This document shows positions 15,636 through 21,348 of a stretch of 29,737 nucleotides of DNA, one piece after another (within the stretch, counting starts at the first letter, position 1; every line of letters begins with the position of its first letter). The position numbers and the translations under genes were made by a program. Under the pieces are notes generated by a model that saw only the letters and a program-made list of their open reading frames with translations, was not told where the DNA came from and ran no database searches. The stretch is from an uncultured Clostridia bacterium. Its GTDB lineage: Bacteria > Bacillota > Clostridia > Oscillospirales > Acutalibacteraceae. The stretch covers positions 1-29,737 of the forward strand of contig CALCHE010000251.1 of NCBI GenBank assembly GCA_937901145.1, in the 5' to 3' direction.

Positions 15636-15770
15636 ATGAAAAGAACTTATCAACCCAAAAAGCGCCACAGAAAAATGGAACACGGCTTCCGTAAAAGAAT
15701 GGCAACAAAGAACGGCCGTAAGGTTCTTGCCCGTCGTCGTGCAAAGGGCAGAAAGCAGCTCACATACTAA
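15636..15770 (+). CDS. rpmH: 50S ribosomal protein L34
   Basis: The 44-residue, extremely basic product begins MKRTYQPKKRHRK and contains HGFRKRM, KNGRKVLARRRAKGRK, the universal L34 sequence. It is a structural protein of the large ribosomal subunit. The correct start is the second ATG: an ATG five bases upstream (15631) opens only a two-codon frame (ATG CAA TGA) overlapping the real start. The ribosome site AAAGGAGG lies at about 15620-15627. L34 is the first gene of the conserved rpmH-rnpA-yidD-yidC-jag block. dnaA, commonly upstream and near the replication origin, is not found here. Confidence 0.98.
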   Translation: MKRTYQPKKRHRKMEHGFRKRMATKNGRKVLARRRAKGRKQLTY

Positions 15771-15787
15771 TTAACTGAGCTTTTTTT
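15757..15787 (+). terminator. Weak terminator/attenuator after rpmH
   Basis: AGCTCA (15757-15762, inside the last codons of rpmH) pairs with TGAGCT (15776-15781) and is followed by six T. The stem is short, so it may reduce rather than end transcription into rnpA. A second small hairpin (15787-15792 with 15797-15802) follows. Confidence 0.45.
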
Positions 15788-15850
15788 GTCGGTTATCCGA
15801 CACCAGTAAACACACACACTCGTTCAAAATAGTGTTAGGGTTTGATTTTT

Positions 15851-16192
15851 TTGCAAAAGTACCTTACTTTAAAAGAGAATACAGACTTTAACCGCGTTTA
15901 TTACCGCGGCAAGTCATCGGCTAAACCTGCACTGGTTGTTTATGCATTAAAAAACCGTGTGGGTATTTGTCGTGTCGGTATTACTACGAGCAAAAAAACC
16001 GGTAACGCTGTTGAACGGAATCGCTCCCGAAGAATTATAAGAGCGGCTTGTCAGTCGGTTTTCAGGAATTATGAAATATCGGGCAACTATGACTTTGTCT
16101 TCGTTTCCCGTAATAAAACCAAATACCTTAAGTCCACTCAGGTGGAGAAAGGTATGGTCGAATGTATGAAAGAGCTCGGTGTGATAAAATGA
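15851..16192 (+). CDS. rnpA: Ribonuclease P protein component
   Basis: The 113-residue basic protein is the small protein subunit of RNase P, which matures the 5' ends of tRNAs together with the catalytic RNA. The family motif is seen in AVERNRSRRIIRAA (RNRxRR), with LKENTDFNRVYYRGKS near the start and VGITTSKKTGNAVERN leading into the motif. There is no ATG at the 5' end. TTG at 15851 is preferred because AGGG at 15837-15840 is about ten bases before it and the family usually starts just before this point; TTG at 15842 is an alternative giving three more residues. The stop codon overlaps the yidD start (ATGA). Confidence 0.95.
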   Translation: MQKYLTLKENTDFNRVYYRGKSSAKPALVVYALKNRVGICRVGITTSKKTGNAVERNRSRRIIRAACQSVFRNYEISGNYDFVFVSRNKTKYLKSTQVEKGMVECMKELGVIK

Positions 16193-16425
16193 AAAAGATC
16201 TTTTTAGCTCTGATCAGATTTTACCGCCGCTACATTTCTCCCCATCTGCCCCCTATGTGCAGATATTACCCGACCTGTTCCTGTTATGCCATTGAAGCTA
16301 TCGAAACTCACGGTGCTCTAAAGGGCGGCTTGCTTGCCCTGTGGAGATTACTGCGCTGTAATCCCTTTTCGGCAGGAGGATATGATCCCGTCCCGCCTAA
16401 AAAGGAGGACCACCGTCTGAAATAA
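16189..16425 (+). CDS. yidD: Membrane protein insertion efficiency factor YidD
   Basis: The 78-residue protein has the full YidD signature: FYRRYISPHLPPMCRYYPTC, CYAIEAIETHGALKGG, RLLRCNPFSAGGYDPVP. It is a peripheral, amphipathic inner-membrane protein thought to assist YidC. ATG at 16189 overlaps the rnpA stop codon; a longer in-frame start at 16162 inside rnpA has no need to be used. The product of the next gene is its functional partner YidC. Confidence 0.95.
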   Translation: MKKIFLALIRFYRRYISPHLPPMCRYYPTCSCYAIEAIETHGALKGGLLALWRLLRCNPFSAGGYDPVPPKKEDHRLK

Positions 16426-16474
16426 CAGCTTTATCTCTTTTATTTTCAGGAGTAACTTTCGGAGGTATTTAAGA

Positions 16475-17458
16475 ATGAATTTCTTATACGGCATTTTTGG
16501 ATATCTTTTTAGAATTCTTTACAGCTTTGTTGCTAATTACGGTATCGCACTCGTAATTTTCACCGTCTTTTTCCGTGTTATTCTTCTGCCCTCAAACATC
16601 AAACAGCAGAAGTCTTCGGCTAAAATGATGCGTCTTCAGCCTAAGCTTAAAAGAATCAGAGAAAAGTATCAGGACTACAACCCCCAGGAAAGACAGCAGA
16701 AAATCCAGATGGAAACCAGCGAGCTTTACCAGAAAGAGGGCTACTCCTCAATGGGTGCCAGCTGCTTACCCCTGCTTCTGCAGTTTCCCATCCTTATCGG
16801 TCTTTACGGCGTAATCCAGAAACCCCTCACCTATGTTCTTAATCTCTCAGCAGAGGTTATCACTGCTTTCACCGAAGCTGCCACAGCACTCGGTCTGCAG
16901 ACATCAGGTAACAGAGGTGCTTACTATCTTGAACCCATCGTTATCACAAATATCGAAAAAATTCTCGAAGCCAAGCCCGAGTTTCTCACAAACTTCGCCA
17001 ACGAAATTGAGGCAATCCGTAACTTTGATTTCCGCATTTTCGGTATCGATCTCGGTATGATTCCCAGTAATGTTTACGCAGAAATGGGTATTACAAAGGA
17101 ATCAATCTTCATTCTCGCAATTCCCGTTCTTTCAGGTATTGCATCAATGCTCACATCTGTCCTCACCCAGGTAAGACAGAAGAAAACCAACCCCGATATG
17201 CAGAATCAGCAGATGATGGGTTGTATGATGTTTATGATGCCCATCTGGTCAGTGTTCCTTTGCTGGAGCTTCCCTGTAGGTATGGGTATGTACTGGATCC
17301 TTTCCAGCCTTATCGCTTTCTTCCAGACTCTTATCATCGGTCATTTCTATGCACCCAGAAAGGTACTTGCCAAGGTAATGGTTGAGGAAACCATCGATCG
17401 CAGAGCATACGAAAAAATGAAGCTTACTGCTAAAGAAAAAGCAGACATTGAAAACTAA
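16475..17458 (+). CDS. yidC: Membrane protein insertase YidC (OxaA/SpoIIIJ family)
   Basis: The 327-residue protein has the Gram-positive five-TM YidC/Oxa1 layout and inserts membrane proteins alone or with SecYEG. The first conserved segment has the groove Arg in IFTVFFRVILLP. It is followed by the cytosolic hairpin (KQQKSSAKMMRLQPKLKRIREKYQ), then the GASCLPLLLQFPILIGLYGVI segment and the C-terminal MMGCMMFMMPIWSVFLCWSFPVGMGMYWI block. There is an unusually long, partly acidic outer loop (about 115-205) between the second and third conserved segments. Unlike many Firmicute copies, no lipobox signal peptide is evident; the N-terminus reads MNFLYGIFGYLF. ATG at 16475 is preceded by CGGAGG. 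Confidence 0.96.
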   Translation: MNFLYGIFGYLFRILYSFVANYGIALVIFTVFFRVILLPSNIKQQKSSAKMMRLQPKLKRIREKYQDYNPQERQQKIQMETSELYQKEGYSSMGASCLPLLLQFPILIGLYGVIQKPLTYVLNLSAEVITAFTEAATALGLQTSGNRGAYYLEPIVITNIEKILEAKPEFLTNFANEIEAIRNFDFRIFGIDLGMIPSNVYAEMGITKESIFILAIPVLSGIASMLTSVLTQVRQKKTNPDMQNQQMMGCMMFMMPIWSVFLCWSFPVGMGMYWILSSLIAFFQTLIIGHFYAPRKVLAKVMVEETIDRRAYEKMKLTAKEKADIEN

Positions 17459-17512
17459 TCCCCGAACGATTAAGTTCATACTATTTTATAAAAATGGTGG
17501 TGAAAACAGATA

Positions 17513-18496
17513 ATGAAAATTGAAAAGCTCGCTACAGGTGCTACCATAGATGAAGCAATTGCCAACGCGGTCAAAGAGCTTAATGCTCCCGCAAGCGCAG
17601 ACGTTCACACAGAAATCGTTGCTTATCCTCAGAAAAAGATCTTAGGTCTTTTCGGCGGTTCACCTGCTAAAGCAAAAGCATTTTACGAAGTTCCCGACGA
17701 GCCCGTAAAGGCACAGCCCGCTCCTAAGGCAGCTCCCAAAGCAGAAAAGAAGCCTGCTCCTCAGAAGGCAGCTCCCGCTCCCGCAAAGGAAGAAAAGCCC
17801 GCAGAAGAGAAAAAGCCCGTCGAAACTGTTAAAACAGCTATAAATACAGATGAAAGCGAAAGCCTTAAGTCTGCAGCAGCATATCTTAAGAATATCCTTA
17901 CAGGTATGGGCGTAGGCGAAGTCAATATCGAAGCTTTCCGTACACAGGATAACGAGGTTATCTTCGAGCTCGACTGCGGTGATGATTACGGTATCGTAAT
18001 CGGCAGAAGAGGTGAAACTCTTGACTCCATCCAGTATCTTACACGTCTCGTTGCTAACAAGACAAAGAAGGACGGCGAATACTCAAGAATTTCCATCAAC
18101 GTAGGTAACTACCGTGAAAAGAGAAACAATGCTCTCCGTGAGCTTGCAAAGAAGAATTCCGAAAAGGTACTCAAATACGGCAGAAATGTAACTTTCGAGC
18201 CCATGAATCCCTATGAAAGAAGAATTATTCACACAGCAGTTCAGGAAATCGAGGGTGTTTCCTCTCACTCCGTAGGCTCCGATGCAAGCAGAAGAGTTGT
18301 TATCACTCTCGCTGAAGGTGTAAAGCCTACTCACCCCTCTAAGGGCGGCTACAACAGAGGCCGTGGCGGCAGAAACGGCGGTTATAACCGCGGCGGCAGA
18401 GGCAGAAGCAGTTCCTCTACCGTAGAAGCTCCCTCCAGAGCTCCCAGAACTGACGCAGGTGCTGCAAAGGTTTCCCTTTACGGTAAAATCAACTGA
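17513..18496 (+). CDS. jag: RNA-binding protein Jag (KhpB/SpoIIIJ-associated)
   Basis: The 327-residue product has the Jag domain order. Jag_N (1-58) includes KKILGLFGGSPAKAKAFYE; a Pro/Ala/Lys-rich linker spans about 62-105. A KH domain (about 115-195, GIVIGRRGETLDSIQYLTRLV) and an R3H domain (about 200-268, NPYERRIIHTAVQEIEGVSSHSVG) follow. It binds RNA, commonly with KhpA, and is linked to YidC by gene order and to cell division in related bacteria. An RGG-like tail (about 277-301, repeats of GGYNRG and GRGG) is added before the conserved C-terminal SLYGKI-type end. ATG at 17513 follows GGTGGTGAAAACAGATA. A terminator ends the block here; mnmE and mnmG, usual next genes, are absent. Confidence 0.93.
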   Translation: MKIEKLATGATIDEAIANAVKELNAPASADVHTEIVAYPQKKILGLFGGSPAKAKAFYEVPDEPVKAQPAPKAAPKAEKKPAPQKAAPAPAKEEKPAEEKKPVETVKTAINTDESESLKSAAAYLKNILTGMGVGEVNIEAFRTQDNEVIFELDCGDDYGIVIGRRGETLDSIQYLTRLVANKTKKDGEYSRISINVGNYREKRNNALRELAKKNSEKVLKYGRNVTFEPMNPYERRIIHTAVQEIEGVSSHSVGSDASRRVVITLAEGVKPTHPSKGGYNRGRGGRNGGYNRGGRGRSSSSTVEAPSRAPRTDAGAAKVSLYGKIN

Positions 18497-18510
18497 TAAA
18501 ACATAAAATT

Positions 18511-18543
18511 ACAGTCGGATGCATTTGCACCCGACTGTTTTTT
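18511..18543. terminator. Terminator of the rpmH-jag block, probably bidirectional
   Basis: ACAGTCGG (18511-18518) pairs with CCGACTGT (18531-18538), with further TGC/GCA pairing inside, and is followed by seven T on the plus strand. On the minus strand a T-rich tail follows as well, so it may also serve the gene ending at 18548. Confidence 0.85.
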
Positions 18544-18547
18544 CGTA

Positions 18548-18979
18548 TTAAAGATAATTTTTCAGCTCCTCAATGAGATGCTCCTCTTCCTTGATGATTT
18601 TCTTGGCTAAGGACTGCGATTTTTCATCAGCACCCTTGAATTCGTTAACATATCCGCAGAGTTGTTTGATTCCCATATTACATCCGTCAAGCATCAGATC
18701 CGCTATAGTGCTGTCCTCATTATGCTCGAGCATTTTAATGTTTGTTTTCATCCATGACATAGCCTTTGCCATTAAAGGAGGATCCTTGGTTTCGGCACCG
18801 ATTTCCTTGATGTATTCACCGATTTCCACCTGTAAGGTCTGATGGGTTTTAAGGCTTTTGGTGAGAATGGAAAGAAGCTCCGGGTTTTTCACCTTGTCCA
18901 GCATTTCGGTTATGGAGTTTACGGCTGTCTTGGCTCCTGAATCGCATTCCCTTAAAAGCTTTACTGTATCAGTCTGCAT
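18548..18979 (-). CDS. Ferritin-like four-helix protein of unknown function
   Basis: The 143-residue protein is predicted to be all helix without membrane segments. Four amphipathic stretches are seen at about 3-30, 34-62, 70-108 and 112-143. Recognisable features are KLLRECDSGAKTAVNSI, AKAMSWMKTNIKM, ADLMLDGCNMGIKQL and a final EEEHLIEELKNYL. Similar proteins without known role are, to my memory, common in Clostridia. Spaced Glu/His residues recall ferritin-like proteins, but a clear di-iron ExxH pair is seen only near the C-terminus (EEEH), so metal binding is unproven. ATG at 18979 uses the ribosome site AAAGGGGAT, which sits in the arm of a large hairpin (18986-19028). Confidence 0.75.
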   Translation of the reverse strand: MQTDTVKLLRECDSGAKTAVNSITEMLDKVKNPELLSILTKSLKTHQTLQVEIGEYIKEIGAETKDPPLMAKAMSWMKTNIKMLEHNEDSTIADLMLDGCNMGIKQLCGYVNEFKGADEKSQSLAKKIIKEEEHLIEELKNYL

Positions 18980-18985
18980 AAAATT

Positions 18986-19028
18986 ATCCCCTTTGTTACT
19001 TTTTATTTATTGTGTAACAAAAGGGGAT
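18986..19028 (-). promoter_or_regulatory. Hairpin masking the ribosome site of the four-helix gene
   Basis: The arms 18986-18999 and 19014-19028 pair over 14 bp with one bulged A and a 14-base loop. On the minus-strand transcript the downstream arm contains the ribosome site AAAGGGGAT of the gene starting at 18979. The hairpin begins four bases after the queH stop codon, and no proper T-run follows. It could act as translational control of the second gene or as an inefficient terminator after queH. Confidence 0.6.
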
Positions 19029-19031
19029 TTA

Positions 19032-19640
19032 TTATTCATTTTTTAATGAATAAACACATCCACAGTAATTCTGCCTGTACAGATTATGTTCCTTTGATAG
19101 CTCAATGGAGCGCTTATATCCGTTTTTCTTTTTAAAATCAGAAGGCAGATGCTTTATACCGAGCTCATTTTCTATTTCCAGACCGATTTCATTTATCTTT
19201 TCTGCATTTTTCAGAGGACTTATGGAAAGAGTAGTAGTAAAGTAATCAAAGCCTTTTTCTTTGCCGATCAGTGCCGTTTCATAAAGACGCTGTCTGTAAC
19301 ATATAAAGCATCTTTTACCCGCTTCTTTTTCCTTTTCATATCCTCTGACAGCTTCATAAAACTCCGTAGGATCATTTCTTCCTTCGATGAAATCGACAGG
19401 ATGCTTAAAGGTCATTTCACTGATTAATCTTTTAACCTCATTTACTCTCTGCTCGTATTCTTCGATCGGATGAATATTAGGATTATGGTAAAAGACTGTT
19501 ATCCTAAAAAACTGAGAAAGATATTCCAGACAGTAGCTGCTGCAGGGCGCACAGCACACATGTAGCATAAGAGTGGGAACGGTACCTGTTTTCTCATTTT
19601 TTTCTATTATATTATCCAGTTCCTTCTGATAATTAGGCAT
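19032..19640 (-). CDS. queH: Epoxyqueuosine reductase QueH
   Basis: The 202-residue protein matches QueH (formerly DUF208), the non-cobalamin epoxyqueuosine reductase that carries out the last step of queuosine synthesis in tRNA. It has the expected Cys sets: LHVCCAPCS (C29, C30, C33), RCFICYRQRL and the C-terminal YCGCVYS. These bind a 4Fe-4S cluster and a second iron. STTLSISPLKN-like (TTTLSISPLKNAEKINEIG) and FKKKNGYKRSIELS segments are also typical. ATG at 19640 has a good ribosome site (GAGGTGATAAT); a GTG five codons upstream is not needed. The cytosolic enzyme would need queuosine precursors from other pathway genes, none of which lies in the window. Confidence 0.94.
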   Translation of the reverse strand: MPNYQKELDNIIEKNEKTGTVPTLMLHVCCAPCSSYCLEYLSQFFRITVFYHNPNIHPIEEYEQRVNEVKRLISEMTFKHPVDFIEGRNDPTEFYEAVRGYEKEKEAGKRCFICYRQRLYETALIGKEKGFDYFTTTLSISPLKNAEKINEIGLEIENELGIKHLPSDFKKKNGYKRSIELSKEHNLYRQNYCGCVYSLKNE

Positions 19641-19658
19641 ATTATCACCTCGCACTTT

Positions 19659-19687
19659 AGAGTAACATTTTTTACAATTAAATTCAA
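19659..19687 (-). promoter_or_regulatory. Possible promoter of queH
   Basis: On the minus strand TTGAAT (19682-19687) and TACTCT (19659-19664) are 17 bases apart, about 18 bases before the start codon. The -10 box is a weak match. No preQ1 riboswitch-like sequence was seen in the short leader. Confidence 0.35.
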
Positions 19688-19752
19688 GGCATAAAAGATA
19701 ATAATATTACAAAACTAAAAATGTAAATAATTTTAATGAAGAGGTAATTATT

Positions 19753-20016
19753 ATGATCAAAGGTGTAAACCGTCAGGTAGTAGAAGTAAACGAGACAGAC
19801 TGTGATTATTTCGAGAGAATTCTCTTTTTCGTTAAACCCGAATATGCCAGCATCAGCGAGGGAAAGATAAGAGAAAGAGCAGGCATTATTGCCGGAAGAA
19901 CGGATAAAGCTCCGCCCACGAAAATAAAAGGGGACAGAACAACGGCAGTTTTAAAGATAGTTCTTTCTGTTTTAGGAGGACTTGTGGCAGGACTTATTAT
20001 TTCGAGAATTATATAA
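19753..20016 (+). CDS. Small tail-anchored protein of unknown function
   Basis: The 87-residue protein has a soluble N-terminal part (about 1-64; KGVNRQVVEVNETDCDYFER, VKPEYASISEGKIRERAG) and a single C-terminal membrane segment (about 65-85, VLKIVLSVLGGLVAGLIISR). It therefore looks like a tail-anchored or single-pass protein with its main part in the cytosol. The name of its family is not known to me. ATG at 19753 follows AAGAGGTAATTATT. It is monocistronic, transcribed away from queH, and ends at a terminator shared with the convergent WXG100 operon. Confidence 0.75.
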   Translation: MIKGVNRQVVEVNETDCDYFERILFFVKPEYASISEGKIRERAGIIAGRTDKAPPTKIKGDRTTAVLKIVLSVLGGLVAGLIISRII

Positions 20017-20063
20017 AAAGACTACAGGTCTGTTATTTTAAAACTGACCTGTAATCTTTTTTT
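20015..20063. terminator. Bidirectional terminator between convergent genes
   Basis: ACAGGTC (20024-20030) pairs with GACCTGT (20046-20052). An A-run (20015-20019) and a T-run (20057-20063) flank the stem, so it works in both directions. It serves the small tail-anchored gene on the plus strand and the WXG100/peptide operon on the minus strand. Confidence 0.85.
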
Positions 20064-20097
20064 GTTAGGATTATTAGCTGATTTTTACCAACTTTTA

Positions 20098-20205
20098 TCA
20101 GCAGCATACTGCAGCATAGAGAAGGCCAACGCCTGCCCAGGTGAGAAGACAGCTTACGGGAGAAGCAGTAGCTTCTACGTTTGATACTTCTTTGATTTCG
20201 AACAT
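20098..20205 (-). CDS. 35-residue Cys-containing peptide, third in WXG100 operon
   Basis: This short frame has a very good ribosome site (AAAGGAGTAAAAACC before ATG at 20205) and ends just before the operon terminator. The product starts MFEIKEVSNVEATASPVSC, a charged, leader-like segment of about 15 residues. It continues with a hydrophobic stretch (about 19-33) containing Trp23 and ends in two Cys; Cys residues are 19, 34 and 35. The layout fits a peptide with a cleavable leader (bacteriocin- or RiPP-like), a small membrane peptide, or a secreted partner of the WXG100 proteins. No modification enzyme, protease or transporter is nearby, so none of these is proved. I know no family for it. 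Confidence 0.6.
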   Translation of the reverse strand: MFEIKEVSNVEATASPVSCLLTWAGVGLLYAAVCC

Positions 20206-20246
20206 GGTTTTTACTCCTTTCATTTATTCCGTTTTTATTTCAGTTA

Positions 20247-20567
20247 TCATACGATAACGTCAGTGCTGAGAATTTCGGCAGCGTTCATACCCTCTGCCTC
20301 TGCATCCATGTAGTTGGATGCCATTTCGTAAAGATCGGATACGTGCTCTGTGATCATTCCTACCATCTTTTCGATGTCATCCTCGAGAGAGGTAAACTTT
20401 GAAATGTACATCTGAGCTACATCGCCTTCCCATACGGAGCTGAGTCCTGTTACGAGACCGAGCATTTCTGATGTGAGCTGATTTACTGTAGAGCCTGACT
20501 GCTCAAACATATCTGCTGTGTTGATGAGGTCCTGTGCGTTTACGTTTAAGATTGCATTTGTGTTCAT
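20247..20567 (-). CDS. WXG100/ESAT-6-like protein
   Basis: The 106-residue protein is wholly helical with a central turn SVWEGD (W46-E-G48), the defining motif of the WXG100 superfamily. Small helical-hairpin proteins of this type are secreted by type VII systems, usually as dimers. The C-terminal helix contains Y86-x3-E90, matching the YxxxD/E export signal, and an acidic tail follows (about 88-106, ending TDVIV). ATG at 20567 has AAAAGGAGATTTTAATC. It lies between another WXG100 gene and the peptide gene in one operon. No EssC/YukB-type ATPase or LXG toxin lies in the window, so the secretion machine must be encoded elsewhere. Confidence 0.88.
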   Translation of the reverse strand: MNTNAILNVNAQDLINTADMFEQSGSTVNQLTSEMLGLVTGLSSVWEGDVAQMYISKFTSLEDDIEKMVGMITEHVSDLYEMASNYMDAEAEGMNAAEILSTDVIV

Positions 20568-20601
20568 GATTAAAATCTCCTTTTCTTCAGTTGGTTTTTA
20601 C

Positions 20602-20913
20602 TTAGTGGCAGCCGCCGTATCTTCTTGCTCTTGCGAGTGCTGCGTTGAATGCTTCGTATCTTCTGTAGCATTCGATGATGAGTCTTAACTGCTGGATGTA
20701 AATTCTGATTGCGTTGTAGAAGTTTTTCATCTGAACTGCATCTGATGCATATGCTCTTCTGAATTCTTCCTTTGCTTCACCTTCCCACATTCCTGCGAGT
20801 TCGGCTTCTCTTTCATTGAGTACACCGATTTCGGTAAGAAGCTGTTCGTTGAGTGTTTCGAGCTCGTTTGCTCTTTCTGTAAGCTGTGCTACGTCGAGAT
20901 AAAGTAATGCCAT
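20602..20913 (-). CDS. WXG100-like protein, first in operon
   Basis: The 103-residue protein has two long helices joined by AGMWEGEA (W43-E-G45) and a C-terminal Y83-x3-E87 (YRRYE), so it carries both hallmarks of WXG100 type VII substrates. The tail after the motif is rich in Arg and Ala and ends GGCH, with a Cys that is unusual for the family. The start ATG at 20913 is chosen because GGAGG stands eight bases before it; a longer reading from TTG at 20928 would overlap that ribosome site. With the next gene it could form a heterodimer, similar to the EsxA/EsxB type of pair; that pairing is inferred from gene order. Confidence 0.85.
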   Translation of the reverse strand: MALLYLDVAQLTERANELETLNEQLLTEIGVLNEREAELAGMWEGEAKEEFRRAYASDAVQMKNFYNAIRIYIQQLRLIIECYRRYEAFNAALARARRYGGCH

Positions 20914-20989
20914 TTTTTTGTCCTCCAAATTTCTTTTGTTTTTTGTCGTTTTTTCGTTTCAAGGATTTGTGTTTTCCTTTGATGTCTGT

Positions 20990-21019
20990 ATTCTACACCT
21001 TTTTATCCGCTTTTTTCAA
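20990..21019 (-). promoter_or_regulatory. Promoter of the WXG100/peptide operon
   Basis: On the minus strand TTGAAA (21014-21019) and TAGAAT (20990-20995) are separated by 18 bases. The transcript leader to the first WXG100 gene is about 70 bases and AT-rich, with no obvious hairpin. Confidence 0.6.
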
Positions 21020-21095
21020 ATACTGACAAACGACACATTTTGAAGGACGAACTGCATTTTTTTCGATAAAACATAAGTTTTCTGCTTAAATAAAC

Positions 21096-21138
21096 TGAAA
21101 AAAGTCGCTTACAACCTTTTAAAAGCTATAAGCGACTT
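21096..21138 (-). terminator. Terminator of the feo operon
   Basis: AAGTCGCTTA (21102-21111) pairs perfectly with 21129-21138 and is followed on the minus strand by six T. It lies 26 bases past the stop codon of the Cys-rich protein gene. Confidence 0.85.
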
Positions 21139-21163
21139 AATATTTTATATATTGCAGAGATTA

Positions 21164-21337
21164 TTAATTCTTGTCTGAAATACTGCAACCGGTACATCCC
21201 TGACAGTTACCTGAAGTACAGCTTCCGCCTGAGGGACATCCGATGCATTTTTTTCCCTTTTTCTTTTCTTTGTAAATATAAGCTCCTGCCAAAGCGACAA
21301 TAAGCACAACAGCAGAAATTATTATTAAATTATCCAT
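21164..21337 (-). CDS. FeoB-associated Cys-rich membrane protein
   Basis: The 57-residue protein has one N-terminal membrane helix (about 4-22, LIIISAVVLIVALAGAYIY), a Lys-rich stop-transfer segment (KEKKKGKK) and a Cys-rich tail with six Cys (CIGC, GSC, GNC, GCTGC). This is the layout of the small Cys-rich proteins encoded directly after feoB in many Clostridia. They are thought to act in ferrous iron handling, possibly in the place of FeoC; the exact role is unknown. ATG at 21337 follows AAAGGTAATCATT, 11 bases after the feoB stop codon, so it is clearly in the same operon. Confidence 0.88.
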   Translation of the reverse strand: MDNLIIISAVVLIVALAGAYIYKEKKKGKKCIGCPSGGSCTSGNCQGCTGCSISDKN

Positions 21338-21348
21338 AATGATTACCT

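Noticed and set aside
19641..19752. Possible preQ1 riboswitch in front of queH
   Set aside because: The leader is too short and AT-rich and shows no preQ1-type stem-loop or A-rich tail pattern.
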